Below, in pieces: positions 1-15,100 of a DNA stretch of 29,464 bases (positions are counted from its first letter, which is position 1; every line of letters begins with the position of its first letter). Origin of the DNA: UBA7862 sp050872785 (GTDB lineage: Bacteria > Bacillota > Clostridia > Christensenellales > UBA1242); the NCBI GenBank assembly GCA_050872785.1, contig JBNMHO010000012.1, forward strand, positions 1-29,464, read 5' to 3'. Made by a program: the position numbers and the translations under genes. Below the pieces are notes generated by a model. It did not search any database, had not been told where the DNA came from, and was given only the letters and a program-made list of their open reading frames with translations.

Positions 1-3000
1 AGTTGTTGTCGCCACCCGTTGCAAGAAGCATGTTAAAGGCGTCATAAGCAGTGTATTTTGCATAGTCGCTTGTGGTGGCTGCTGTCTTTACAACAAGATT
101 TTGGACATTAAGAGTGTTTGAGCCGTTTTTAAGTGTGACTTTCCCACGTGGGAAGATGTAGTCTGTGCCACTGCCCGCAACGATATTGCCATTTGCCGAA
201 TTGACAACGACCAAGACTATTGTTTGCTTTTCTTCTGGTGTTGCTTCTGTTCGCATATCGCCCATTTTCAAAGGAACGACAGTTATATTTGGAGTGTGTT
301 GTGTTGTTTCATAGCGGAAGTTGAGTATTGACCCCGTTTGAAGAACGAAGTTGTTTTGGGCGAGTTTGCCGTCAAGTGCTGCTGTCACCATAAACTTGCC
401 TGCATGGACAAGATAACTTTCGTCAACATTTTGCCAATCGGAAGATGTTTCCGTTGGGAAAGACGAATTTCTGCTATATTTATATGTGTATTTTAAAGGT
501 GACACAATTCCGTCAAGACCTGTAATTTGAGGTTCTGGAACATTTTCTGAGCCGTTAAATCTGTAAGCGTTTTCTCTTGCTGTGCCGTCTGAGAATGTTG
601 TTGTGCCAACTTTCCAGCCAGTGAGTGTTATTGCTTTCTTTGTAACAACAAATTTGCAACTTTCTTCGCCACTTCTTAGTCTGTAGTTGCCTGCGACTTC
701 TGGACGTTCGGAAGATACAAGTGAAATTGTTACATTTTGCCAATTTTCGTCATCAACGTTAACGTTTTTGATTTTGGCTGAGCCAATGGACACAACATCT
801 TCCACAACGAGTTGGTCGCTTGAGGAAAGTCTGTCGAGAACTCGGACATAACTGAATTGTGGGCTGAGATAGTGTATATCGCTATCAAATACGCCAACAA
901 AATTGACCTTAAACTCAATGTCTGAGCCAGTGTAAACTGCGGTGACTGTTGTGCCAGTGACAGTTAGGTCTGTTGGGAATGACAAGGTGATTTCTTTTGG
1001 AGTGATTGTCCAACTTCTTGACCTGTTGCTGTTTGGCAAGGTGTAGTTGGCTGCTGCAAGTGTATCTGACAGTCCAGTGACAGTTGCTGTGTATGTGCCA
1101 GCGTTTATGGAACTGCTCCAGCCGCCAGAACTTGAAAGTGTGACAACTGGTTTTACATCGTCATCGCCGCAAACATTGATTGAAGCGGTGAACCCTATTT
1201 CCTCGCCCGAATAGACTGCAGTGTAGCCCGAACTTGTGGAGGACAATGCCCCTTGGTTCCAAATGATTTCAACTTCTCTTTTTGCAATTATCCAATCGCT
1301 TTGCGACCTTGTGCCGTCAATTTGATAGTTTGTTGCTGCTATGCCAGAAAGCCCTTCGACCGTGGCTGTGTATTTGCCTGCTGCTCTGAATGTTGCATTG
1401 CCGTAGGAACTTACATAAACATCGTCTGTGCCAATTTTGTTGTTGACAATGGCGGAATATCTGTGTTCTTGTCCGTCATATGTTACAAACCATGTTCCCG
1501 TTTGGTCGTCACGCTTCCAATTTGAGTTGTCTGCGTCACCGCCTTGCCAAGTGAACGTTGCGACACGGCGAGAAACTGTCCAAGAATATGTTGGTTGCGA
1601 AACGCCAAGTTCGTAGTTTGTTGCAAGACCATTTCTGTCATAAAGTTTGAATGACAATGTATATATACCCGCAGCGGTGCAACTGTCATACACTTCTTGA
1701 ATTAACGCTCTGATTGCAGTTGCGTCAAGGCTATTGTTGAAAGTGAATGTTGAAGAAATAACGTGTTCGTTGCTTTCAGAATCTACATAAGAGATAACTG
1801 GATACAAGAACAGATTTCTGCCCATATCACTTATGATACTTTCTGGTTGAGAAGCGGTGTCTAGCCCCATGGACGAAGTGCCGCCAGCATCTCTGCCCTC
1901 TGCATAATAGTAGTGAGCATTGCCGTCATAGACCATAGAACCTGCGGTGTTTGGTTGATAGCCGCTGAAAGATACGCTTCTTCTTGTGATTTGCCAAGAA
2001 ACAATTTGATTGTTTGCGTCCTGAATTTGATAGTTTGTATATAGTCTTTCAAATTCTGTTTTATCTACTTTTACTCCATACACGCCAACTTCTTTTGGGG
2101 CTGCTGCCAAGGTGGAGTTGTCTGCATTGTAGAATGTAAGTTGAATTCCGTTTTCTGCAATGCTTTCATAAATTCCCGACAAGGTAAGTGTTGGGCGTTG
2201 GGCTTCGGCGGTGTAGATAAGTGAGAGCGAACTCCAAGTTATCCTAACATTTTTCCTAATAATTTCCCAATCGCAATAGCCAGTGCCAAGAGAACTGTCA
2301 AGTGTGTAGTAGTCGTTGTCGCCAATGGAGAGGATACATCTGTATGTTCCAACGGCAAAAATGCTATCTCTGTCTGTAACGGTTTGTCCGTCATTAACTC
2401 TTATGCCATATTGCAATGTTTGTTGAGGTTTGTCAACGCCGTCAATGAGGTTTGCAAATGTTGGGACAAAATATCTTGCATTTCTTTGCCCAGCGTATTC
2501 CACTGAGAAAATTCCATTTTGGCTTGTAACTATTGAGTCTTGATTATTGATACTCCAATTTACAACGAGTTTGCGTTTGATAACTTTCCAACGGAAGGAA
2601 GTGTTTGCCGAGCCAGAAACTGTGTAGTTGCTGTTGTTGAGTGCTTGGACACGAGCGGTGTAATATTCGTCATTTTTGTTGATGTCTGTTGCAACATTTG
2701 TAATGTTGTTTGCCAAGTCTATTGCATAACTTGCAACACCCACTGCGTCTTTAACTCCTGCACTGTTCTCCAAAATTCCGTCAATGCTCAAAACTGAAAC
2801 TGTGATATTTGAGCCAGAGAACTCAAATTCGTTTGTGTCTGGCCAGTTAAACGATACAGTTTTTGGCTTGATTGACCAACGAACTCTGCAACTTGAAACC
2901 TCTGTGAACACTCCATTTGACAATGTTCCTAGTGCGTAGTTTGGATTTATCAAAGTTACAACTGCGTCATAGACACCTGCTCTTTCGCTTTGAGCGTTGG

Positions 3001-6000
3001 AAACAGTGTAGTCGCTGGTTGGAGCGAGTTGTGTGCCAGAAATATCTCTTAAGAGAATGTTTATTGTTTTTCTTTGAGTGTCATAAATCCAAGGCGAATT
3101 TAGAACAGCGGTTGTGCTTGAGCCATATGACCTTGCAACGCACCAATCTTCAGCGTGAACGCCTGTTGTGTCGTTGTCGTCATATGTTCTGCCGATAAGA
3201 ATTTGTGCTGGGGTAACTTTGAAGTCAATTCTCATTGTATCGCTTGAAAGAGTGTAGTTTGACTTGCCATTATCGCCAACAATATTCTTAATTTCAATAT
3301 AATATTCGCCAGCATTTGTAAAGTAGTCTGATTGGACAAAGAACTCTTTGTCTTTTAGAAGTTCACTCATTTTAAGTGTCATTGTAAGTGATGAAGCATC
3401 TCTGCCGCTTCTCTTTCCAAATTCCACTGTAACATCTTCCATGCCGTCTGGTGGGGTTGCATTATCCTTGCCACTTAGGGTGTAATAGAAGATATATTTT
3501 GTGGATTGAGCGGAAATGAATGGTCTTGTTTCGCCACTTGTAACTTCTTCTTTTGTGTCGTTGTCAAGCCATCTGGCGGAAAGAGCAAATGGAGTGATTT
3601 CCCATGAGCAAGTTTTGCTTGCTACGTCAAGGGCATAGTTCCTACATTCGTCACCGCTTCCAATCATAACAAGACTATATGCAGCCGAATACTTGCCTAC
3701 ATTTACAATTTCGTTTTCAGAAATTTCTACGCCGTCTTGATTGAAGTATTTTACGCCGATTGCAACTGCATTTATGTCTGCGTTTGCAATGTCGCCCGAC
3801 TTGATTGTTGCTTTTGTGAATTGTTTGCTGCCGTTATAGACATATTTTGCGTCATTTGTGAAGACGAGGCTGACTGTTTTTTCTGCAATAACCCATGGAT
3901 ATTCTGGGTTGCTGATTTCGTAGTTAATTGTGCCATTGCTTGCTCTAGTTAGAGTTGCTGTTGCAACATAAGAGCCGCAGTCGGTGCCTCTGTTGCCGCT
4001 TAGGACAAGAGAGTAGCCCTCGTTTTTGTATTGTTCGTCAAGAGTTGCTGTAACTACTTGCTCTCCACCATTATAAGTAAAGGAATTTTCGCCCCACACG
4101 ATGTCGATTTCTCTTGTTGTTATTGTCCAGCAAATTGACGCTTTGTCTGGGTCTATAACTCCGCTAGAGAGGGTTGGAAGTCTGTAATATTTGTAGTCTT
4201 CGCTGTCGCCCAGACCCTTAAGAGTGCTGGCTGTTGCTGTGTATGTGCCAACATCTTTTGGTGAGCCAGTGTATTCTTCCATGCCTTGTTTTGCAAATGT
4301 TACTGTGCTTGTAACTTGGTCATAGGTTTTGCTTTGAGTTGATACAAAGCCGCCAAGGACAATGGTTGGATAGTAGGTGTTGCCGCTATAGACGTGAGAT
4401 GTGCTGACTGTGCTGCTGCTTGGCATAACTTCACCGTCCACCACGTCACCGTCTTTAAATTGCCATGAAACTGTAAGAGTTTTTCTGACAATTCTCCACC
4501 TAACTTCTTGTTCGCTTTGATACGCACCCGCTGACACGAAGGCATAGTTGCTGTCTGCAATTTCCATAACTGCAACATATGGATCGCCTGTTTCGTTGAT
4601 GTCAGATTTGTCAAATGTATTGTCAAAAAGAACAATAGTTTTGCCGCTGTCTTGTATCAAAATGCCGTCTAGGGTTGGTCTGTAAGATTGAACTGCGCCG
4701 TTCCATTCAATTTCAAAACTTGTATTCCTAATGGTCAAAGTTCTTGGCTTAACTGTCCAGATGAGATAGTCTGGCTCCAAGATATAATTTGCTTGGTCGG
4801 CTGCTGGAAGTGAGGCAAAGGTGATATATGTGCCAGCGTCTTTAACCTGTTGGATATTTGAGTTGCCACTTTGGGTGTAAGTTCTGATGTCTGTTATATA
4901 TTCACCGTCTTCGTTCAGTTGAGCAAGATAAGTCAGATAACTATATCCCGTAGCGTTTTCGACAGTGACTGCTTTGTTGTTGCCGTTATAGACGTTTGTG
5001 TCGCTTGTTAGATCCCCCACCCAATTTGTATGGAGGACTTGTTTGTTCACAACAAGTGTGAGCGTGTAAAGATATGCCGATGCCATGTCAAAGTTTGTTT
5101 CATCGCCATAGACAAATGAAATTGTTATTGTATAGACACCTGCATTTGTATTGTCCACACCGTCATACAATTTGACAAATGAGTCAGCGTCTTCTGAAAT
5201 TACAACATTGCCGCTTGTTACACGATATTCTTTGCTTGTGCTAAAGTTAAGTCCGCTATAGAGTTGTCCCACGACATCAAGTTTAACTCTAAGTCCGTTT
5301 GAAACAATGCCCGTTGTGCCGTTGGCGAAGTTCAAGAAGTTTACGCCCACGCCAAGTTTGCCGTTGCCGTTTATTCCGCCACCATAGGAGAACTTGTCTG
5401 CAACAATAAACTTGTTTTCCGCTTCGTCATAATATTCACCATTAACTTTGAGTTCGCCGTCTTCAAGATAGGTGTAATTTATTGTTTCTGTTGCGTTGTC
5501 GCCAACAAAGCCGACAAACCAATTTGCCACAATGGCTTGAGTTCTGGTGATTGCCCAATCGAGAGTTGTGTTTGCGCAAACATAGTTGCCTCGACTTATG
5601 CTGCCGTTTTCTTCTGCATAGTCATTCACCATGCTGAGAACTGTTTTAAGTGTCCCCTCATTGCTAAAGCCGCCAAGTTCTGTTGGCTTTGAACTGAAGT
5701 CGTCAATGTCGCCAAGCACCGTGACTGTGTCGCCAACATTAAAGCCAGTTTGTGGATAGACAACAATTATCTCTTTTGTTTCAGTTGCACCAGCGGCTGA
5801 GGTGAATGTTGTTTGAAGTTTAAATCTGACAAAATCACCTGCTGTGTTTTTGAACACTGGCAAAACAATGAATGAATATCCACTTAGATTTTGAATTGAG
5901 TTTGTGTAGTCGCCAACAATTTTGAAACTTTCTACGCCTGTTTGTTGTGCATAGACCCATTTTTCAACTTCAACTTGAAGTGGGGTTATGCTCCAATCTT

Positions 6001-6100
6001 TGTCTGTGTTTTCCACAAGCACATAGTCCATATATCCAAAGTAGTCGTAGCCGCCATTTTCTTTCTTTTCTGTTTCGCCTATATTGCCGCTTGCTGCAAG
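1..6100 (-). repeat. Tandem MBG-type Ig-like domain array
   Basis: From about residue 3920 to the window edge the giant at 1-17872 is a head-to-tail array of Ig-like units. Most units begin with an R/K-x-(V/I)-x-(I/V)-x-W strand, then Y-(N/D/S)-G, then G-x-Y-x-(A/V)-x-(V/I), N-Y-x-(L/I), and close with W-x-(I/V)-x-(R/K). About 18 closing motifs are visible, for example WTITTREIDIVW near 4120, WSIKPKTVSFNW near 2870, WEIIRKNVRITW near 2260 and WTITPKEITLSF near 1000. This is the MBG-type Ig-like family found in bacterial surface proteins. Units are about 95-135 residues. The array continues toward the left edge and may go on outside it. Confidence 0.82.
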
Positions 6101-9100
6101 TTGCGAATTGATGTCAACAATGTATTTGCCCGTTTGAATTGCACTTGTTATTGGTTGTTTAACCCCATTTGCCATAACAAACATTGAGCCACTAAGTTGC
6201 AAACTTGGAAGTTGTTCGCCATATGGAAGTGCAAGTGTTTCACCATTTGTTGAAGCGGTTTTGCCGTTAAGTTTGCTGATTGACAAATTGTAGTTTTCGT
6301 CTTTTGCTTCTGCGACATATTGCCCGTTTTTGTAAAGTGGGTTTCTTTCGTTGTGGTTATAAACAAATTCTTTTTCCACAAGTGAAAGCCCAAGTTGTGC
6401 TGGGTCTATTCTGATGTTGTTGCAAACGACAAAACTGTTTGTTGTCTTTTCTGCTGAGTCATTTATTCCCTTGCCAGTGACCATAACTTGAACAATAATT
6501 TGTGCTGAGAAAACGTGTTTTAATATAAGGTTGTCTGCATAGGTGTAATTTTGGTCATCGCCCTCTCTATTTTGCTTGAATGGATTTTGTGCTGAACTTG
6601 AGCCGTCCATCCATTTCCATTCATATGAATATTTATAGCCGTCTTCTGTGTTCTCGTTTTTGTTTTTAATGTCAATGGAGAGTTTTATTCTCTTGCCATA
6701 GTTGGTCACAATTTCGTCAGTTGCTGCGTTTTCTGAAGTTCCCACAACTTCGTCATTTTCGTCAAGAATTTGTGCCTTAACGGTGAACACTGGGTTTGCT
6801 ATTGTCCATTCGGCACGCATATTAAGTCCAAAACGAATTTGAGTGTTGAGATTCCATGAATAGCCTTGTGCCTCAGGTGTCAAATAAGCATATCCACTTA
6901 TGGCTTGCCCCATTTGCTCAAATCTCTTGACTGATTCGCCGTTTGAAGAAAGTTTGATATTTCTTTGGTCAGAGGACTCAATATAATCTGCATAAGCCTT
7001 GCCATATTCGGCTGTAACTTTGACCCAAGTGTTTTCTGTAACGTCTGTTTCGTTCTCTTGGTCTTTTGAAGTATCACTTGGTTGTGTTACGTCCTTTGTC
7101 TTGAAAAGATAGAAAGTGAACTCGCCACCCGCTTCTACAAGAGAAACATTTTCGCCGCTTGTAAACTTCGCTGCCACTTCTGAGTGAGTTGTTATGACTG
7201 CTATCTTTGTGTTGACTGAACTGCTGTAACTGTAAACATCTGTGTTTGTTCCACGTTCTGCCACGACAAGTACTCTGCCGATGTCGTTTATCATGACGTC
7301 AGAGTTGTTTTCGCCCTCTTTCATGGAATAGACATACATTTGCCCTGCAACATTGCAGAGTTGTCTGATGTAAGCATATGTTCCGTGTGTGGTGGAGTTT
7401 GAGGTGTCATAAAGCACCACTTGTCCGTTTATAGTAATTGCTGGAGCCGAAGCATTTGGAGTGTCTGCAGCCGTTCCGTCATAGAGCCTCATCATTTCCC
7501 CTTGACCTCTGAGGAAGATTGAACTGTTTTTGCCAGAAGTTGTTTGATTGTCTTTCACGTTCAAAGATTTGACAAAAAGTTGCACGCATGAGTAAATTGC
7601 CGCCCCCGCACGAGAGTAGTTGTTTGTGATTGAAGTTGCTGTTTCGTTTGTTGCGCCGTCAAATTGAACTTCGCCTTCAAGAACTCCTATTGCCCCGCCA
7701 TACGCAAACGACCTATTATAGGAAAGTGTTGATTGTGTGAATGTGACTTTAAGTGTTTCGCTTGTTTCAGCGTGTTTAGTGTCTTTCTCTTGATAAACTG
7801 CACCACCGTAGCCATATGTAACGCCAGTGGCTGGCACTTTGACATTTGCCAAGTTGCGAGTTAGGGTTGCATTCTTTATTTCAAGCATGCCATAGTTTGC
7901 TATTGCGCCGCCGTTCCTTGCCATGTTGCTTTGAAGCGTGCCACCATCTATTGTTGTTGTGCCAAAGTTTGAAATTGCACCGCCGTCATTTATGTTTTCT
8001 GCGTTGCTTAATATTACGCCGTCATTTATTGTAAGTTCGCCGCCGAGTTCGACATTTATTGAACTTGCTGTTGCTTGAATTCCCGTGTTGTAGTTTATGC
8101 TAAGGTCGGTGAGGTTTGAAGGGTAGTTTGAGGATGGATATGAGGTGACATTCCACACTGCCCCGCCGTCTATTGTGATTGTTCCTGTGATTGTAAAGCC
8201 CGTTGCTTTAACATTTATAAGATTTTCCGTGAAGCCCGCTGCACGAGTTATTGTAACTCTGCCTTTTCTCTCGCCAGTTCCAGCTTCTCTGTTCCATTTT
8301 GTGTTTTGCGTATCTATGTTATAAGTTTTTGCAAGCAGAATTTTGCCGCCGTCTGTCAAAGCGTTGAAAGCAGCACTCATATCGGTGTGGAAAACGTCTG
8401 CTTTTTGTGTTTCCTCTCTCAAAAATTTGCTTGTAGCACTTTCAAGAGTTTTCGTCATTTTGCTATCAACATAGAAAGTGTCAACGCCAGAGCCTGTGCC
8501 ATAGTAAAGTTCTCTTGCATAGACAAAGACTTCAATTTCGCAAGTGGTTGTGGAATAGGCTGAGTAGGTGTTTTCGTCTGGGACAAATCGGACTGTGCAT
8601 TTCTTTATTCCCACTTCGTTGAAGTAGGTGTAACTTTCGCCCCATTCAAAAGTTCCTTTGATTTCAATACTATCGTCATCTGCGTCAACGACTTTTGCGT
8701 TTGCCCCTGATAGATATTGGTCAAGTTGAGTTTTGCTCATTGGAGTTGAAGCGTTGTAATAAATTTTTGTGTCAAGTTTTGGCTTGTTTGTAATAACAAC
8801 ATTCTTTGCGCCAATTTCAATAACTCTGCAATCATAGGAACTTGTTTGTGTTATGTCGGTTTTTTGTCTAAATCTGAAATAGATATATGTCTTGCCCGAA
8901 AGAATTGGAGTGTAGGAGTTGCTCCAAATGTTATCGTTTTGCAAAATTTCTTTATTCAAATTTGCTGACGAACTTTGATAATATTGAATGTCATATTTCT
9001 TGCTATCATAATCTTTTATTGAAATTGAATGATATGCGCCGTCATATTCCCCAATGTAGTCGCTTGCAGTGTATTTTATTGATGTCGTCGTTCCGCCATT

Positions 9101-12100
9101 TAGAACGCTTGTCGACTTGCCATACATTATGCGAGAAATATTATCCATCTTGAGATTTTCTTGCGAAGCCGCTGTCTTTTCCGTGTAACTTGCTGCAAAT
9201 ACATTATTTGCGCTTTCGTTGCCTTCAACAGTGTATTCGTCACTTGAGAAATATTGCAAGTTCTTGGACTGTATTGATTTGTTTGAAGCCTCTTTAACTG
9301 CTTGAATAAATAATTTGTTTGTAAGGTTTGCATAAAGTCCAACTCTTGAGCCAACATTCAAATTGCCAGCGAGCGTTATTGCATCATTTTCAGAAGCCAA
9401 AACAATGTTGCGTCTGTTGCCGTTTGTATCAGTATTTCCATAAATATATGGAGTGCCGCTAAGTGCAATGCCGCTGGTTGCTCCGCCAACGGCCCCGCTT
9501 GCGGAAATGTTATTTGTTATTCTGCCGCCAGAGATTGTGACTTTGCTGCCGTCTTGCAATCTTATAATGCTGCTTTTATCGTTGCTATTTGCAGTATTGC
9601 CGCCAATATATCCGCCGTTAATGGTCAAGTCGCTATTTCTAGAAACTTTAATGATACTTTCACTGCTGCTATCACCGTTGTTGCAGATTTGAGCATTGTC
9701 TGAAATATTTACACTGCTGCCGCCTGTGATAAACAAGACAGATTTTGCTCCCGAGTGACTGGTGATAAGTCCGCCAGAAATATTTGTTGTGCTGCCGCTG
9801 TAAATTGCACTGCCTTCGCCGTCTTTAACAATAGTGTTGTTTGAAATTGTGCCGCCATAGATGTTTGTTGTGCCGCTGCTTAGATACAATGCACCGCCCG
9901 CTGCTGTGCTGTTTCCGTAAATCAAACCGCCATACATATTAAATATGGTGTCTGCACCGCCTACAAAAATTGTTCCGCTGCCTTGTCCATCGCCATTTTG
10001 CAAAAAGTCACCGCCGTAGATGTTGAGCGTTGTTCCAAGGTCAATATAGATTGCCGCACCAGAAACCTTTTCCAATATGACACTATTATTAAATGTGTAA
10101 ACACCTGCAACATTCGTATCTACTTTTATAGCGTTGCCCACAAATTTTGTGCCGTCATAGATGTTGACTTCTGCGCCGATTGCTGCAACCGCCCCGCCAG
10201 AATATGCCTTGTTTCCTTCAAAAATTCCGCCGCGGATATTAACTTTGCCACCCTCAGCGAATATTGCTCCGCCAAGACCGTCTTTTTCGTCAAAGGAATG
10301 AGTTTTGTTTGCAATGAACAAGCCGCCAGTTACAGTAAGTTCGCCTTTAGAGTAAACTGCACCGCCAAAACTTGCTGAGTTGCTTTCAAACACGCCACCA
10401 GCAATTTCAAGAGTTGCCTCGTCTGCAACATACATTACACCGCCACGAGTAACACTGGTTGCTGTTGTTGGAGCGATATTGTTTTCAAATGTTCCGCCAT
10501 TCACAACTCCCCTGCCCGCTGCAAGATATATGACAGAGCCGCCTGTAGGATTATTATTTTTAAAGAACATGCCGTCATTTATTTCTGTGTAAGCGCTGGA
10601 AGTTTCATTTTTAACAATACCCAAATCATTGCCGCTGAACGAGCCAGAATTTATGACAAGGTTGCCTTCGTTCTTAATTGCTGCTGTTGTTTTTATGTCA
10701 CGCAAAATTGTGCCGTCTTGAATGATAAGTGTGCCTTTGTTTAAAATTGGGGCGGCGATAAACTCACTCGCTGACAAAACAAGTGTGCCATGGTTGACTA
10801 TTGTGTAGTAATCGTCCTTGAAAACTGTTTCACGTTCTCTGAACGCATGTGCAACAGATTTAACTTTTAGGTTGCTTATATTTAGAGTTCCATAGTTTAC
10901 GAATGAAGTTCCATAACGAGTTGGAATATTGTTATCATTTACTGCATTGGTAAAGAGGTCTGCAATCATATCTGAAACATTGACTGTAACCCCTCTTTCC
11001 ACTTCATAGAAAATAACATCTCCAGAACCATTATTCATAGTTCTCTTAATTTTGGAAAGTGTTGTGTCACTTGAAATTGTTGTTGTTTCTTCATATGCCG
11101 TAGAAGTGTATCCTGGAATTCCGTCATTTGAATTGCTAAGAAGAAGTTGTTTATGAGGTTCTACATTATCAAAATGAATTTTTTGTGGAAGATTTACAAA
11201 TATAAGTTGATATTCTTCAATTTTAAGATTTGACGAACTGATATTTGCAATTACTGTGCCTTCTCCGTCTAGGTCAAGGGCAAGATTGATAACAGAGTTT
11301 GCAGAGATTGAACTTAATTTTAGGTTAGAGCCTTTATCCACAGCCTCAACCGTATCGCCGTCTATTCTTGTAAGTTGGAATTTACCTATTATTTGAACAT
11401 TGCCAGAAAGAGTAAACTTAGCCTTTGAAGCAATCCTCGTAACATTGTTGCCGAAATCCTTATCCAAAATATGTTGATTGATTGCAATTTCGTCTTCGGA
11501 ATTTGCCTCGATAAGACTGTTTGAAATGTAAACATTGCCGCTGTGAACCCAAAGTTGTGAACCGCTAGTGGTTGCAACTCCTGGGTTGATTGTTGCTGTT
11601 GTTAAGTTTTGAATAACGTTGTTTGCAATGGTGGAGTTTGTTATATTCATTTCGACTTCTGTGTCTGTTGCTCCAGCAATACCCGCTGATTTTATGTCAA
11701 GAGCGTTGTCGTTACTTGTGCCTTGAACATAGTTTGAAGAAACATAACTGTTTGTCATGGAAAGATTGTAAGAGAAATACACTGCCCCGCCAGCGATTGA
11801 AGATGTGACACCTTCTATGCCGTTGTTTACAACTTGAACACCATTTAGGACAAGGTTTTTTGCATAAATTGCACTGCCTAAGCCTGTATTAGTGTCGCTA
11901 GCATATGTAACAATGTTGCCAACAAATTCGCAGTTTGTGAGTTGTGTTGCGTCATCAGTTGCCGTTTCCACAAACAAACCGCCACCGACTTGGGCTTTGT
12001 TGTTTTCGACAGATATTCCACTTGCTAGGAATTTGTCTTTTGCATAAATTCCGCCGCCTTTGCTTGGGTGGTCTTTATCTATAGCAGTTGCCACATTGCC

Positions 12101-15100
12101 CAAAATGGAGATTGCACCCACTCTGCCAAGTCCAAATGTTGTGCCGCAACTTGCAAAATACAAGCCGCCGCCAAGATAAGCGTTGTTATATTTTATTGTT
12201 GCTTGATAGACGCTTGGAACAGTTGCGAAATATGCCCCGCCGCCAAAGCCTGTATTGCCGTTATCTGCATATTTTGCTGTGTTTGAAACAAGGTTGATAT
12301 TGCTTATTACAACTGTGCTTACACCGCCCGCTGCGTAAAGTCCGCCGCCGTTTTGTGCCAAGTTGTCCACAATGTCTGCGTCATAAATTGTGACCGAGGT
12401 TGCGCTGTCTGAAATATACAACCCACCGCCAAGTGTTGCAGAGCAATTTTGAATTGTTAAGTCATAAATAGTGATAACAGAATCTGTGCTTGCTACAAGT
12501 CCGCCGCCGTTTCCAGTTGAAATGCTATCCAAAATGTTTCCGCCATAGAAAACGAGGGTTGCGTTTTCGACAGAAACTGCCGAGCCTGTGCCGTTGTGAT
12601 TTTGAATTGTTACGCCGTCATAAATTGCATGGTTGCCAGAGGTAAAACTGACTGCGTTTGCAACATTGTCGCCGCCGCTTACTCCGCTGATATTTGCCCC
12701 GTCAATTATAATTTTGCCGGTCATATTTTTTGAGCCAAGGGTTGTGTTGCTGAACATTGCTTCAGTAAAGTTCGCTGCACGCATGAAAGTTACAGTCTTG
12801 TTGTCCACTGCAATGGTGGTTGATGTGTTTATTGTTGCGCCAACATAGATAACACCGCCGTCACTCATTTTGCTCAAGATGTCTGAAATTGAGTTGCCGA
12901 CAAAAGTTGTGCCGTTTCTGTAGAAGCCGACACCAGAGTCCCCAGTCTTATATTCAAGGGTGTCATATCCCTTAACTTCCACAAGCATTTCAAATTCCAC
13001 TGGGTCAAAGAGAGTGGTGTTGGTTGGAGTGAATACCACTGTATAAACGCCATAGCCTGCTGTTGTTCTTGCAATTTGCGAGCCGTCTTTCCAAGTAAAC
13101 GTTCCTGCAATCGAGTTTCCGCCAAAATCTGCTTTACCTTGCGAAAGTGTTGCGCTTGAAAGTGCATGTCCCACAAACAAGTCCTCGACCACTGGAAGTT
13201 CCTCAATGGTCATTTGTCCTTGTGCGGAAAATTTTATTGTGCTAAGCCTTTCAATTCTGTTGCCATTTGCTGTGAGATAATTCTTCAAATAATATGTTCC
13301 CGCAGAGGCTGTTACTTTGTCCGTTGGGAAAGGAAGTGTTGAGGTGCGATAAGCGTTGCTGAATGAAGCAAAAGAATAGTTGTAGGATACTGTTCCGCTT
13401 TCGTTTGTAAATTTGCCGTCACTATATTTAAGTTCTTCACCGTTTACAAACACTTTCATAAGGCTTGCTGGCAAGTCTGAAAGTGAGCCGCCAAAGTGGT
13501 TGACTGAGCCGTTAAAATCAGAAGCGACAATGGTTGTAGAACTTGAAAGAACTGTTGTTGCGTAGATTGCGCCGTTTGAATTGTTTGTAGTGTTGGAAAA
13601 ACTGTGTCCCAAAGTAAATGAGTTGTCGTCTGCTTCAAAACATTCCACATCGCTTGCTTTCATAACATAAGATTTATCTCTGCTTGCCATAACAACAACT
13701 TTGCCTGGATTTTCTTCATTTATCCAAGCACTTGGAGTTGTTGAAATGCCAATTTTAGATTTCTTTGAAAGTGGACCGTTAAGATAAACTGGAGAATTGC
13801 CAGCGACATGAAGGTTTTTATTTCCGCCACTTGTTATTTGAATTTCGCCAGAGATAAAGAGTGTTGCGCCGCTTACAACAACATTTGCGTCAGCGGAATT
13901 TGAAACGGACACATTGTGGAAGTAAATTCTTCCGCCGTTAAGTTCCAACCCGTTTGAGGACGAGCCGATAAATTTACTATCGTTGAACGACACAAAAGGA
14001 CTGCCGCTTGTTGCGTTGCCAGCGGTGTAAACAAATACACCGGTTGAATTGTTGAATTTTGAGTCAAAAATGTCTGCACTTGCATTTTGTGTGTTGATGT
14101 AAAGGGCTGCGCCGTTTGTGGCAGAGGTTGTTATGTCATCTCCACCAAAAGTAGAGTTGCTAATTTTTACATATCCGCCAGCGATATACATAACTCCGCC
14201 GTTTTCTGCTGCGAAGTTGCCAAATTTAACATTTTCTATATATGTTGAACTTGCAACAGAGTTTTCGGAAGTGACATAAATTGCACCGCCGTTTGTGCTT
14301 GTTCCCCTTGTTGTTCCTTCAAAAATTGAGGAGTTTGAGCCAATGTCTGTTAGACTTAAATTGCCTTGCGAATAGATTGCACCGCCACGAGTTCCGCTTG
14401 TGTTGTGGATAAGTGAAATTCCAGTTGCGACAAGGCTGCCGAGGTTGCAAATTGCACCGCCGTCTGATGTAGCAAAGTTCCCCTCAAAGTAACATCCTTC
14501 AAGAATTACACCAGTGTTTGAGGATATGAAGATTGCTCCGCCCCTGTTTGCTTTGTTTGAGATAAATTTTGTTTCGCCGTCCAAAATTCTAAGTGCTTGA
14601 GCAGAAGAAGAACTGATAAAGATTGTGCCGCCGTTGTTTGCTGCCTCATTGCCCTTAAAAATTGTGTTTTGAACAGTCAACACTTCTGCATTTATTGCAC
14701 CAGCATTGCCAGAGGAAGTGTTGTTTATGAATTCTGAATTTTTGACAAGCAATTCTTTCTTAGAAAACACTGCACCGCCAGAGGACATGTTGCCCACAAA
14801 ATAGCAGTTGTCCAAAGTGAGTTTGACGTCTGCGGTGTCGTCAACTCGAACAGCAGAACCCGTGCCGCCTTGGTTGTCTTCAAAGGTGCAACCAGTTATG
14901 GTGTAGGAATAAGAATTTCCAGTTACAAATACGCCCGCACAATCGCCCGCAGCAGTGTTATCTCTGAACACGCAATTTTGAATGATGTTGTTGGAGTTTG
15001 TGACTTTTAAAATGCCGTTTGTTGAGGTTTTGATTTCATTGCCCTCAAACACAACTCCCGACACAAAATATCCCATTTGGTCTGCAAATTTCATGACATC

